A DNA stretch of 59,740 bases from Kiritimatiellia bacterium (GTDB taxonomy: Bacteria; Verrucomicrobiota; Kiritimatiellia; JAFGHX01): positions 1 through 59,740 of the forward strand of contig JAFGHX010000435.1 of NCBI GenBank assembly GCA_016929905.1, given 5' to 3'. The position numbers and the translations under genes were made by a program. Within the stretch, counting starts at the first letter, position 1. Each line of letters opens with the position of its first letter. Below the pieces are notes generated by a model. The model had not been told where the DNA came from, ran no database searches, and saw only the letters and a list, made by a program, of their open reading frames with translations. Positions 17,472 through 25,201 of this stretch are shown in pieces.

Positions 17472-18347
17472 CTAGTTTCTGTATATCTCGCCCGACACCT
17501 CGACGAATCGGCCCGGCGTGAAGCCGGTGTGCCGCTTGAACCGTTTTGAGAAGTACCTGACGTCCGCGAAGCCCGTCCCGGCGGCCGCCTGCTTGACCGT
17601 CTTGCCGGAGACGAGCAGCTGTCTGGCGTGCTCCATCTTGCGCTGTGCGATGTACGCCGAGACCGTTCGGCCGGTCTCCCGTTTGAACGCGCGGTTGACG
17701 TAGTCGGGATTCATCTTCAGCATGCGCGCGATGTCCCGCGCGGAGACCGGCTGAGCCAACGTCTTGCCGAGCCAGTACTTGACCTCCTCGGCGATGCGGC
17801 CCTGCCGGGTGCGGGGCAGGCAGCGGACGTCTTCGAAGTAGGCGGTCGAGAGCCGGCACAGCAGCAGGTTGACGATCAGCGAACGCTCCAGCACGTACCG
17901 GCGCTTGCGCTCGGCAAGCGCATAGGCAAGGTTCATCAACTCCGCGAAGTACGCCGGGCGGCAGGCCGACGGAATGAAAACGCACTTCTGAGCCCCGCCT
18001 GTTGCCGGCCCCGCCAGCGTGAGGCTGTCGCGAATCCGGCTCACCTGCGCCGGGCCGAGCTCGCAGCGCTCGACGCCTGCCTGGAAATGGAGCCAGGCAA
18101 ACTTCACACCCGCCGGCGACGGCGCGGTGCCTTCCTGCCAGACGTTGCCCGGGTGAAACAGAATCGTCCCCGCCTCCGCGCACGTGCGCACGCCGTCGGC
18201 TGCCATGAACAGACGGCCCTCCTCGACGAGGAACAGCTCGTGCGAGCGGAGCGTGCGGTCCATATGCCGGTAGCCGGGCAAGCCGGTCGCGACCCCCGCG
18301 GAGTAGAACGACGGCAGCGGATCAAGCGCTATGCGGTAGAACGTCAT
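17472..18347 (-). CDS. AraC family transcriptional regulator
   Basis: The 291-residue protein has an N-terminal cupin-type ligand domain with HELFLVEEGRLFMAADG and ILFHPGNVWQEG, expected for sugar-sensing AraC proteins. The C-terminal DNA-binding domain (about residues 185-285) contains SARDIARMLKMNPDYVNRAF and GFADVRYFSKRFKRHTGFTP. It probably activates nearby carbohydrate genes such as the large hydrolase upstream at 18468-20411. The start at 18345-18347 has no Shine-Dalgarno; the 48 bases directly upstream are a tandem array of 8-nt units. Confidence 0.88.
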   Translation of the reverse strand: MTFYRIALDPLPSFYSAGVATGLPGYRHMDRTLRSHELFLVEEGRLFMAADGVRTCAEAGTILFHPGNVWQEGTAPSPAGVKFAWLHFQAGVERCELGPAQVSRIRDSLTLAGPATGGAQKCVFIPSACRPAYFAELMNLAYALAERKRRYVLERSLIVNLLLCRLSTAYFEDVRCLPRTRQGRIAEEVKYWLGKTLAQPVSARDIARMLKMNPDYVNRAFKRETGRTVSAYIAQRKMEHARQLLVSGKTVKQAAAGTGFADVRYFSKRFKRHTGFTPGRFVEVSGEIYRN

Positions 18348-18351
18348 GCGT

Positions 18352-18399
18352 GTGGGAACGTGGGACTGCGAGACCGTGGGACTGCGAGACCGTGGGCGT
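18352..18399. repeat. tandem 8-nt array at the AraC start
   Basis: Six contiguous units run GTGGGAAC, GTGGGACT, GCGAGACC, GTGGGACT, GCGAGACC, GTGGGCGT, so two unit types alternate. The array ends 4 nt from the start codon of the minus-strand AraC gene (18347) and occupies the region where its ribosome site should be. I found no convincing reverse-complement arm. Confidence 0.75.
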
Positions 18400-18467
18400 G
18401 CCGCGCCGGGAAAGGGGGCGGCCCGGGAGCGGGACGAACGGTGACGTCGACTCGGTCTGGTAGCCGC

Positions 18468-20411
18468 TCATTGAACTCCCTGCTTCATGTGCGCGTTCCA
18501 GGGCTGGGTCCGGGTGAACCGGCGCCCGAGCGCCCGGTACACATCCGGCAGATCAAAGTGCTTCAGTACCCCACGCGGGAATGCCGACAACGGCCAGGCG
18601 TACAGCGGCGAGTCGACGATCGACTGGTAACTCGGCAAATAATGCAACAGCCGCGCGCGCGGCCGGCAGGGATGCAGCAGCGCCGCGAACGCGACCGTGA
18701 TTGACCCCAACCCGCGGCCCATGAGCGTGATGTCCGTCGCGCCGCCGGCGCACAGGAAGTCGATCGCGCGCATCACGTCGAATACGCGCCGGCCCAGAAC
18801 GCTCTCCCCAAGCATGTCGCCTGCCGCCGCGTGGAAGTAGTCGGCGCTCATCACCTGGTCGAAGGACGCCTGCCGCGCGCAGCCGGCCTGCGGCCGCGAT
18901 TGACCGATCCCGCGCGGGTCGACGACTACGAGCGAGCGGGCCGGCGTATTCAACGCGCGGACTGCGCGGATTGTCCCCACGTCTTCCTCTCCCGACGTGT
19001 GGCCCACGTACAACGTCACCTTGCCCGTCGGCGCGTGCATGAACGGGTGCGCCCGGCCGAAACTGGCGACATAGACCAGAATGCCCGGTTCGCTTTCGAC
19101 GGCGAATACGGCCTGTCTGTTCGGAATGTCGTTCTGGCGTGCCCAGCGGATCAGGACGCGGTACGGAGGTGCGCCCTTGGCCTGCCGCAGACCCAGCAGG
19201 CGGCGGGCGGCGGCTTGGAGCGTCCCCGGCGCAGGCCTGCCGCGCCGTTTCGCCAGTGCCCCGGCCCGTTCGGCTGTGAATTCGAACACGCGTCGGCTGC
19301 CCGCCCGGTGCGTCTCGCCGCGAGGCGTGGCGTACAGCCGCTTCGCGTCGACAATCTTCACCCCCCGTTCGCGGGCGGTTCCCCGCAGCCCGGCATGTTT
19401 CATGAACCAGGCGTACATGGCCTCCCGGTTCTCGACGTGGTAGCCGTGCCCGCGCGGCCCCACGAATACCTCCGCCGTGCCGCGCGAGCCCAGCAGCGCA
19501 TGCACGCGCTTTAGATCCTCGCCCGCCTTGCGCACGTAGCGCGCGTCGAAATAGTCGTCCTGCTGGCCCAGGATCAGGGTAGGGCGCGGTGCGTAGCACA
19601 ACAGCATGTCGACGTGGTCCAGGCCCGCCCCGATGATCCCCGGCGGGTTCTGCTCCGCATCCGCCGAAAGCTCGTTCTCCATGTTGGCGAGGTAGGAGCA
19701 GATGAAGCAGCTCGGCGCCGCCATCGTCACCCGCGGGTCGAGCGCCGTCACATAGGTGCTGAGCGTGCCGCCGCCGGAATTGCCCGTCACCCCGACCCGC
19801 GAACGGTCCACCTCCGGGCGCGAGAGCAGGTAGTCCAGTCCGCGCATCGCATCCCACACCCGCCACGTGCCGAAAAAGTCGCCCACAAGCGTCATCTGGG
19901 TCCCCATCATCGTGTGCGCCTGGGTCAACGGCGGCCGCGGTGCGCCATCCTTGCGGTAGAACTGAAAACGCTCGCCCTGACTGATCGGATCGAGGAGAAA
20001 CACGACAAAACCTTTCACCGCCAAGCCTTGCGCGAAGGACTGGTACGGCACCGCGGCTTTGCCCTCTACGCTGTGCCCGCAGACGCCCAGCACGGCCGGG
20101 CATTTGCCTGTGCGGCCCTTCGGCAGCAACAGGTTGCCGGTCACCAGGAACCCCGGCCGGCTCTCGAACACAACCTTCTCCAGGACGTAGGGCCGGTACT
20201 CGTCACGCCCCGTAATCACCGGGTTCAGCGGCGTCCGTTTCGGGAACGGCGCGAAACAGCGCCGAACCGCGGCGCGAACCCGCCGCACGTAGGCCTGGGC
20301 CTGCGCGCGCGTCTTCAGCCGGTTCAGCCGCTCCGCCCGCTCAGCCATGATCGCGCGCAGACGCCGCACGTAGTATTCCTGCACCATCTGTGAGTAGCGG
20401 TTGGTGTACAC
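18468..20411 (-). CDS. large two-lobed alpha/beta hydrolase, acetylxylan-esterase-like
   Basis: The protein of about 647 residues has an N-terminal helical segment and then a complete alpha/beta-hydrolase lobe. The nucleophile elbow is GNSGGG, the acid region LILGQQDDYFD and the His region GPRGHGYHVE. It resembles acetyl-xylan-esterase/dienelactone-hydrolase type proteins. The C-terminal 200 residues repeat a hydrolase-like pattern (VTLYVGHTSGEED, then LMGRGLGS) but lack the canonical serine elbow. It probably deacylates glycans. GTG at 20409-20411 is used because GGGAG precedes it; ATG at 20385-20387 is the alternative. Farther upstream the open frame is only translated repeat DNA. Confidence 0.7.
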   Translation of the reverse strand: MYTNRYSQMVQEYYVRRLRAIMAERAERLNRLKTRAQAQAYVRRVRAAVRRCFAPFPKRTPLNPVITGRDEYRPYVLEKVVFESRPGFLVTGNLLLPKGRTGKCPAVLGVCGHSVEGKAAVPYQSFAQGLAVKGFVVFLLDPISQGERFQFYRKDGAPRPPLTQAHTMMGTQMTLVGDFFGTWRVWDAMRGLDYLLSRPEVDRSRVGVTGNSGGGTLSTYVTALDPRVTMAAPSCFICSYLANMENELSADAEQNPPGIIGAGLDHVDMLLCYAPRPTLILGQQDDYFDARYVRKAGEDLKRVHALLGSRGTAEVFVGPRGHGYHVENREAMYAWFMKHAGLRGTARERGVKIVDAKRLYATPRGETHRAGSRRVFEFTAERAGALAKRRGRPAPGTLQAAARRLLGLRQAKGAPPYRVLIRWARQNDIPNRQAVFAVESEPGILVYVASFGRAHPFMHAPTGKVTLYVGHTSGEEDVGTIRAVRALNTPARSLVVVDPRGIGQSRPQAGCARQASFDQVMSADYFHAAAGDMLGESVLGRRVFDVMRAIDFLCAGGATDITLMGRGLGSITVAFAALLHPCRPRARLLHYLPSYQSIVDSPLYAWPLSAFPRGVLKHFDLPDVYRALGRRFTRTQPWNAHMKQGVQ

Positions 20412-20451
20412 GATTGGGCTCCCATCTAGCCGGTAGTCTTCGGTAGCGCGG

Positions 20452-20595
20452 CGAACGTCGAACATCGAACATCGAATATCGAACAGCCAACATCGAACAT
20501 CGAAGTCAGAGGATTCCTGGGTTCGCGGGATCACTCCTGTGCACCGATAGTCCGTTCGAAGTTCACTGTTCAGTGTTCGATGTTCGACGTTCAGG
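20452..20595. repeat. palindromic array, 7-nt period (CGAACAT)
   Basis: Eight 7-nt units run from 20452 to 20507 (CGAACGT, CGAACAT, CGAACAT, CGAATAT, CGAACAG, CCAACAT, CGAACAT, CGAAGTC). Six reverse-complement units run from 20554 to 20595 (GTTCGAA, GTTCACT, GTTCAGT, GTTCGAT, GTTCGAC, GTTCAGG). The last unit contains the stop codon of the amidohydrolase gene (20591), and the first lies 40 nt from the start of the large hydrolase. Confidence 0.85.
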
Positions 20596-21361
20596 CCCCC
20601 AGCCCCAGCAGCCTAGCGTTATTCTCGTAGAAATACAGCTTCAGATCATCCTCGCTCCTGCCCATATCCAGCAGGGTCTGCGTCCACCACTTTTCGTGTT
20701 CGCCGTACTGCGCGCCGATGCTGTCGGTGCCGAACAGGACGTGGTGGAAGTCCAGCCCCTTCAACCCCGGCATGCGTTGCTCCCAGACCCACACGCCCCA
20801 GCCGCGGCATGTGTCCGCGTAGCAGTTCTTCAGCCTGGAAAGCAGCGTGACGGTTTCCAGATAGGTGGCGCCGCCGCCGAAGTGGGCGAAGATGAAGTTG
20901 ATGCCCGGATGCCGGCGCGCAGGAATCTCGAAGTGGAACGGGGTGGCCGTCAGCGAACTGCGCCGCTCCCGCTTGTCCGGCGCCGGGGCGAGCCAGCCGC
21001 AGTGCGAGAGACACATCAGTCCCAGATCCTCGACTGCTTGCCAGAACGGTTCAAACTGCTCGTCGTTGGGGTCGTAGCCCAGGTTCGGAAACAGCTTGAT
21101 CGATTTGAATCCGTGCGCCCGGTACTCCTTGATCAGGTCGATACACGCGTAGACCGGTCGGCGCAGGTCGACGTATACGCTGCCGTACAGCCGGTCCGGA
21201 TGCGCGCTGACGGCCTTGCGCACCGCTTCGTTGCCGACCTCCTCGCGGGAGGTCGCGTGTACCAATGCCGCCTCCACCTCGTGCGCGTCCATGTGGGCCA
21301 GGTACGACTCCAGCGTCGGGTCGTCTTTCTGCAGATGAATGTGGATGTCGATCTTCTTCAT
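20591..21361 (-). CDS. amidohydrolase family protein (ACMSD-like metal hydrolase)
   Basis: The 256-residue protein starts with MKKIDIHIHL, the first metal-ligand pair of the amidohydrolase superfamily. Later motifs are LSHCGWLAP, IFAHFGGG and HHVLFGTDS (Asp), giving the order of the amidohydrolase-2 group, which includes hydrolases and decarboxylases. The length suits the compact ACMSD-like subgroup. It is cytoplasmic and its substrate is unknown; placement among sugar genes suggests a lactone or carboxylated sugar. The stop lies inside the 7-nt palindromic array. AAGGGGGA precedes the start. Confidence 0.82.
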   Translation of the reverse strand: MKKIDIHIHLQKDDPTLESYLAHMDAHEVEAALVHATSREEVGNEAVRKAVSAHPDRLYGSVYVDLRRPVYACIDLIKEYRAHGFKSIKLFPNLGYDPNDEQFEPFWQAVEDLGLMCLSHCGWLAPAPDKRERRSSLTATPFHFEIPARRHPGINFIFAHFGGGATYLETVTLLSRLKNCYADTCRGWGVWVWEQRMPGLKGLDFHHVLFGTDSIGAQYGEHEKWWTQTLLDMGRSEDDLKLYFYENNARLLGLGA

Positions 21362-21482
21362 GTCGGAATCGTCCCCCTTTTCTACGACTCTCTTGCATGG
21401 TCAGCATAGTCGAGAAAGGGCAGAATAGGCAAGAGCCGGCCGCCGGGTCGTTCGAAAGAACCGACGGCCGGGACGGGCGGTC

Positions 21483-22397
21483 ATGCCGCGGTCGACCATG
21501 AAAACGAATGCAGGCTGGCGGAAATACCGGGGCAACCCGGTACTCGGCGGGGATCTGGGCACCTGTTTCGACGTCTGCGTGCTGAAGGAAGCGGGCGTCT
21601 ACCGTATGTGGTTCTCCTGGCGACCGAGGCAGTCTATCGGCCTCACGCAGAGCCGCGACGGGATCCGATGGACCGAGCCCGTGGTCGTTCTCGAACCGGC
21701 TCCCTCCAGCGGGTGGGAAGCGCAAGTGAACCGCGTCATCGTGGTGAAACGACGTGACGGCTATCACATGTGGTACACGGGCCAGGCGGGCGGCCAATCG
21801 CGGATCGGCTACGCAACCGGCCCCAACGGCGTCAGGTGGCGCCGTGCCCAACGCGAACCCGTACTCGCGCCGGAGCAGGACTGGGAGCGAGTCGCCGTCA
21901 TGTGCCCGCACGTGCTTTGGGACGAAGACGGCAAACGCTTCCGGATGTGGTACTCGGGCGGCGAACAGTACGAGCCCGACGCGATCGGCTATGCGACGAG
22001 CTCGGACGGAATCGCATGGCGCAAGCATCCCGGCAACCCGATCTTCACCGCTGACCCCGGCAGCGCATGGGAGCCATGCAAGGTCACGGCCTGTCAGGTG
22101 TTGCCCTGCGGCGAGCGATATGTCATGTGCTACATCGGCTTTCAGACCCCGCACACGGCGCGGATCGGGCTCGCTCGCTCCCGCGACGGCATCACCGGCT
22201 GGGAACGACACCCCGCCAATCCGATCCTGGCCCCCGATCCAGGCGCGTGGGACGGGGACGCCTGCTACAAACCTTTCGCCCTCTACGAAGAGCAGACCGA
22301 CCGCTGGCTGCTCTGGTACAACGGCCGTAACAAACAGGTCGCAGCGAAAGAGCAGATCGGACTGGCGATCCATGACGGACGCGAGTTGTGGGCATGA
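21483..22397 (+). CDS. five-bladed beta-propeller glycosidase-like protein
   Basis: The 304-residue protein shows successive propeller repeats marked by MWYTGQAGG, FRMWYSGGEQY and LLWYNGRN, each followed by IGYATS or IGLARS type strands. This is the pattern of GH43/GH32/GH130-like five-bladed propellers. Putative acidic residues occur in GRWT-like turns, but the catalytic trio cannot be placed with confidence. There is no signal peptide, so it would be cytoplasmic, as for phosphorolytic or oligosaccharide-specific members. ATG 21483 and ATG 21498 are both possible starts; neither has a strong ribosome site. It is divergent from the amidohydrolase. Confidence 0.7.
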   Translation: MPRSTMKTNAGWRKYRGNPVLGGDLGTCFDVCVLKEAGVYRMWFSWRPRQSIGLTQSRDGIRWTEPVVVLEPAPSSGWEAQVNRVIVVKRRDGYHMWYTGQAGGQSRIGYATGPNGVRWRRAQREPVLAPEQDWERVAVMCPHVLWDEDGKRFRMWYSGGEQYEPDAIGYATSSDGIAWRKHPGNPIFTADPGSAWEPCKVTACQVLPCGERYVMCYIGFQTPHTARIGLARSRDGITGWERHPANPILAPDPGAWDGDACYKPFALYEEQTDRWLLWYNGRNKQVAAKEQIGLAIHDGRELWA

Positions 22398-22398
22398 C

Positions 22399-22555
22399 GG
22401 AAGGATGGAAGAGTGGAAGAATGGAAGAATGGAAGAGTGGGGGAATGAGTGTCGTATGGCATACGTCCCGGAACGTATCACTCCATCCATCCTTCCAACC
22501 TTCCAACCTTCCATTCTTCCACTCTTCCATATCTTCCACTCTTCCAACCTTCCAA
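22399..22555. repeat. palindromic array, 8-nt period (GGAAGAAT)
   Basis: Units GGAAGGAT, GGAAGAGT, GGAAGAAT, GGAAGAAT, GGAAGAGT, GGGGGAAT run from 22399 to 22446. Eight reverse-complement units run from 22491 to 22555 (CCTTCCAA, CCTTCCAA, CCTTCCAT, TCTTCCAC, TCTTCCAT, then after one extra A TCTTCCAC, TCTTCCAA, CCTTCCAA). The loop contains a small CGTAT/ATACG stem. The array begins directly after the propeller gene stop and ends 30 nt before the sulfatase remnant start. Confidence 0.85.
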
Positions 22556-22585
22556 TAACGACCCAATCAGGCTAGGCTTCCTTGC

Positions 22586-23223
22586 ATGACTCAGCGCCCA
22601 GAACGTCCCAATCTCGTTTACGTCTTCGCCGACCAGCTTCGGCACGACGTGTTCGGCTTCCAGGGCGATCAAAGGGCGATCACGCCGAATTTCGACCGGT
22701 TCGCCGCCCAGAGCGTGCACTTCACCAACTCGGTCGCGGTGTCCCCCGTTTGTGCCGCATACCGCGCTTCGCTCTTCACGGGCAAATACACCTCGTCAAC
22801 CGGGGTGGTCATCAACGAGTGCTGCATCAACCCGAACCATCACGCGATCGGGTACGTCCTGCACGAGGCGGGCTACAACATGGGGTATCTCGGGAATCGG
22901 AACACCTGTACGACAATCTCGCCGATCCGCATCAGGTCCGTAACCTGGCGCGAGACCCCGTCGCCCAACCGGTCCTCGCACGGTTGCGTGCGGGCATGGC
23001 GGCGAAGATGGCCGACCTGTCCGACACCTTCATGCCGATGTCGGCCTGCAAGAGCTGGATGGCGCCCGACGACTGCTACTCCGTGGTCGCCTGCGCCAAG
23101 GGCCCGTTCACCGGACCCCACGAACGGATCAGGAGCATCCGGGCGAATGTAGAAGCGGCGTCTCGCCGCTTCCCCCGGGCCTCCGGCCCGGGAGAAGTCC
23201 GAAATGCCCCGAATTCAGGCTGA
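22586..23223 (+). pseudogene. internally deleted and frameshifted sulfatase
   Basis: The first 105 codons are a clear type-I sulfatase N-terminus: NLVYVFADQLRHD (metal ligands), SPVCAAYRASLFTGKY with the C-x-A-x-R formylglycine motif, and HEAGYNMGYLG. At about 22890-22897 this frame stops making sense. The next frame then reads HLYDNLADPHQVRNLARDP and continues to the stop at 23221-23223, which is a sulfatase C-terminus. Around 300 central codons and the frame are lost, so the enzyme cannot work. The last 20 codons run into a REP-like double hairpin. An intact gene would release sulfate from polysaccharides. Confidence 0.75.
23152..23192. repeat. REP-like double hairpin, copy A
   Basis: There are two adjacent perfect stems: GAAGCGGCG with CGCCGCTTC (23152-23172), and CCCGGGCC with GGCCCGGG (23174-23192 region). 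The same pair in the opposite order is at 23897-23939 and, degraded, at 46610-46658. It overlaps the end of the sulfatase remnant. Confidence 0.75.
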
Positions 23224-23374
23224 AAATGCGCCCTCCCTCCGTCGCCTTCACTTTTTTTCATTTAGGGCTTGAGCCCCATCCCGCACGGTGGCAAAGTGAA
23301 CAGGTTGTTTGGCTTGTCAGGTCAGAGTTCTTTCCGATTCACAAAACGTCGTAGCTCCGAAGGAGTCTCTCGCC

Positions 23375-23572
23375 ATGAGCGCGCGCCTCGCTACGAAGCC
23401 GAGTGCGGTCATCCAATGCCCCAAGTGCGAACGTGTGAAGAGCGGTGATACGTGGAAGAGCGTCGATGGGTTGTCAGTCGAAATTGTCTCGCATGGCTAT
23501 TGCCTGCCCTGCTACACCAAAGCTCTCGAACAGATCCGAACGGCCAGCGCCCGTAACGCCGCACAGGCTTGA
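23375..23572 (+). CDS. small two-CxxC zinc-ribbon protein
   Basis: The start ATG at 23375 follows GAAGGAG by 9 nt. The 65-residue product has two Cys pairs, CPKCERVKSGDTW and HGYCLPCYTK, expected to bind one zinc ion. The spacing and the S-H-G-x-C-x-x-C wording match the C-terminal tail often found on GAF and response-regulator proteins. The neighbour at 23942-24454 has the same tail. It may be a genuine free-standing ribbon or a tail cut from a larger gene. Function unknown. The upstream region to 23224 holds no other gene. Confidence 0.6.
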   Translation: MSARLATKPSAVIQCPKCERVKSGDTWKSVDGLSVEIVSHGYCLPCYTKALEQIRTASARNAAQA

Positions 23573-23896
23573 TGCCTGCGCCGGCTGAGACGGCAAGTGC
23601 TACGGAACGTCGCCCGTCCGCCAGCGGACGAACAGGTCGACGACCGGGTCCCATTCTCGATCATGGGCCGGCAGCGCCGCAGACTCCCGATACGCGCGCA
23701 CCGCATCGGGCTCCTTGCGGCAATCCAGACTCACCGCCTTGCAGATAGAGAAGGTTCGCCTTGGCGTGGTGCCGCGCGGGCTGGGCTGTTCGGTCTTTTC
23801 GCATCGATGCGGGATTCTAGCATCGCGCAACTCGGGCGGCGAGGTGGAAAGCCGGCCAGGAGGCACGGTGGCGCATAGTAGAACCGCCCGGGATAT
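23573..23896. other. gene-free segment with a possible minus-strand coding remnant
   Basis: No intact gene is supported. On the minus strand, from about 23740 to the stop at 23598-23602, one frame reads EPDAVRAYRESAALPAHDRE then VVDLFVRWRTGDVP. That looks like the C-terminal end of a helical, TPR-like protein. There is no start and no upstream continuation, so at most it is a gene fragment. The segment is bounded by two REP-like double hairpins. Confidence 0.3.
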
Positions 23897-23939
23897 CCGG
23901 GCCTTCGGCCCGGTGGAAGCGGCGAGACGCCGCTTCCAC
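23897..23939. repeat. REP-like double hairpin, copy B
   Basis: CCGGGCC/GGCCCGG (23897-23913) is followed by GTGGAAGCGGCG/CGCCGCTTCCAC (23913-23939), perfect on both stems. It is the inverted form of the element at 23152-23192. The stop codon of the GAF fragment begins 3 nt beyond it. Confidence 0.75.
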
Positions 23940-23941
23940 CT

Positions 23942-24454
23942 TCATCCGATCCCGTATAGTTCCCGGGCGCATTCCGGGCAGATGCCGTGGCTGAACAGGA
24001 TTTCGGTGTTCGCCTGGAAATACGATTCGAGTTGCGCCCCGTGCCCGTCGTCGTCGCGGATCTTCTTGCAGTTCGCGCAGATCGGGAGCATGCCGCTGAG
24101 TGTGCGCAGCTTCATGAAACTCTCGTTCTGAAACGCGATTTCCGCCACTCGCGCGACGAAACCCAGGATCCGGAGATGCACGTCGGTGAACACGTCCGGA
24201 TCGCTCAGATTGCCCGCCAGCAGTACCGCCATCACGCGGCCCTGCGTCCGGATCGGCACCCCCATGATCGAGCGGATGTGCTGCTCCTGCACCGTCGTGC
24301 CCCATTCCGCGCTGTCCAGCTCGCGGGCGTCCTTGATCAGGATCCGCTTCTGCTCCTGCAGCACCTTCGACGCGAACGTCCGGCTCATGTGCTCCGCGTC
24401 CGTCGCGTCGCTGGTCAGGCTCAACACCTGCAGAATCTCTTTCGCCTCGTTCAC
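23942..24454 (-). pseudogene. 5'-truncated GAF-domain protein with zinc-ribbon tail
   Basis: The 170-codon frame opens at a GTG three codons after an in-frame TAG, so it cannot extend upstream. It holds the second half of a GAF domain (SRTFASKVLQEQKRILIKDA, then SIMGVPIRTQGRVMAVLLAG, LRILGFVARVAEIAFQNESF). A four-Cys tail follows: PICANCKKIRDDDG and SHGICPECARELY. An intact GAF domain would start about 60 residues earlier, so the 5' part is missing. GAF proteins of this type sense small ligands and often belong to signalling proteins. The remaining part may still be expressed, but no good ribosome site is seen. Confidence 0.55.
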
Positions 24455-24522
24455 CTGAAACTAGGACGGCTCCCCTCTTCTCAATCGCCCGGCGGCCCGG
24501 CACGTGCGTCCCCGTGTGCAGG

Positions 24523-24936
24523 TTATCTCTTGGCCGGCAATCGGAGTTGCCGAACCCAATCAGCCGGGATTGTGGCCATGTGCGGGTCGCGGTGCACAAG
24601 GATCGCCGCCGCGGCCTTCGCGCAGGCCGCGATGACCGCGTCAACCAGCGGCAAGCGCCCGGGCGCAGCCGCCCGGAGCGCTATCGCCTCTTGTGCCACG
24701 GCGCGGTCTACGGGAAGCGTGTCAACCAACTGAGTGCAGTACAGGTCGAATACCCGTTCCGCCTCCGCCGCATCATCCATCTCCTCCAGAATCCGGGTCT
24801 TGAATTCCGGTAGTGACAGCACACAAACGGCGAGACGATTCTCGGCGTCTTGCCACAACGCGTCTACCTCCTCGGCACCCGGCTCGTCGAAGCAGTGCGC
24901 AAGCAGCGCGGAGGTGTCCAGCACGTGTGTCGCCAT
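24523..24936 (-). CDS. PIN-domain toxin, VapC-like
   Basis: The 137-residue protein is the normal size for a VapC toxin. The acidic residues of the PIN ribonuclease site are in place: Asp7 (HVLDTSALL), Glu44 (LSLPEF), Asp99 (LPLVDAVIAA) and Asp117 (LVHRDPHM). It should cut RNA with bound magnesium or manganese when not neutralised by its antitoxin. The start ATG at 24934-24936 lies 7 nt after the stop of the AbrB-type gene upstream on the same strand, the usual antitoxin-toxin order. Confidence 0.85.
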   Translation of the reverse strand: MATHVLDTSALLAHCFDEPGAEEVDALWQDAENRLAVCVLSLPEFKTRILEEMDDAAEAERVFDLYCTQLVDTLPVDRAVAQEAIALRAAAPGRLPLVDAVIAACAKAAAAILVHRDPHMATIPADWVRQLRLPAKR

Positions 24937-24943
24937 CGGCGCA

Positions 24944-25201
24944 TCACCTCCGTCCGCGCTCTTCACGCTCACGTTCACGTATCAGATTCGCAACGGCGCT
25001 CGACCCTCTCTTCCTGTGCGCCTTCCCGCTGCCGCGAAGCTGCGAGGCCAATGTTGCCCGGTCAGGCAGAACATGCACCACCAGCACGTGTTCCCGGTCC
25101 GTAGGCTGCCAGTCGAGCCGTGTGCCCGCGTGAATCCCCTCGCGGGCGGCTATCGAGGCGGGGACCGTGACCTGATTCTTTCCTGTCACCTTTGTAATCA
25201 T
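24944..25201 (-). CDS. AbrB/SpoVT-type antitoxin
   Basis: The 85-residue protein begins MITKVTGKNQVTVPASIAAR, the swapped-hairpin AbrB/MazE fold in its standard form, with the K-x-Q-V-T-(V/I)-P signature. The C-terminal 40 residues (basic and acidic, ending EREREERGRR) would wrap the toxin. Antitoxins of this type bind their own promoter. ATG 25199-25201 is the only well-placed start. The next gene downstream is the PIN toxin. The AT-rich leader is unlike the surrounding GC-rich sequence, a sign of recent acquisition. Confidence 0.85.
   Translation of the reverse strand: MITKVTGKNQVTVPASIAAREGIHAGTRLDWQPTDREHVLVVHVLPDRATLASQLRGSGKAHRKRGSSAVANLIREREREERGRR

Noticed and set aside
20412..20534. 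N-terminal extension of the large hydrolase reaching 20534
   Set aside because: The extra residues are only translated 7-nt repeats (FDVRCWLFDIRCSMFDVRR); a GTG with its own ribosome site at 20411 is a better start.
16260..22555. Possible CRISPR arrays because of regular short repeats
   Set aside because: Units are 7, 8 or 12 nt with no spacers of 30-40 nt, the arms are reverse complements, and no cas genes are present.
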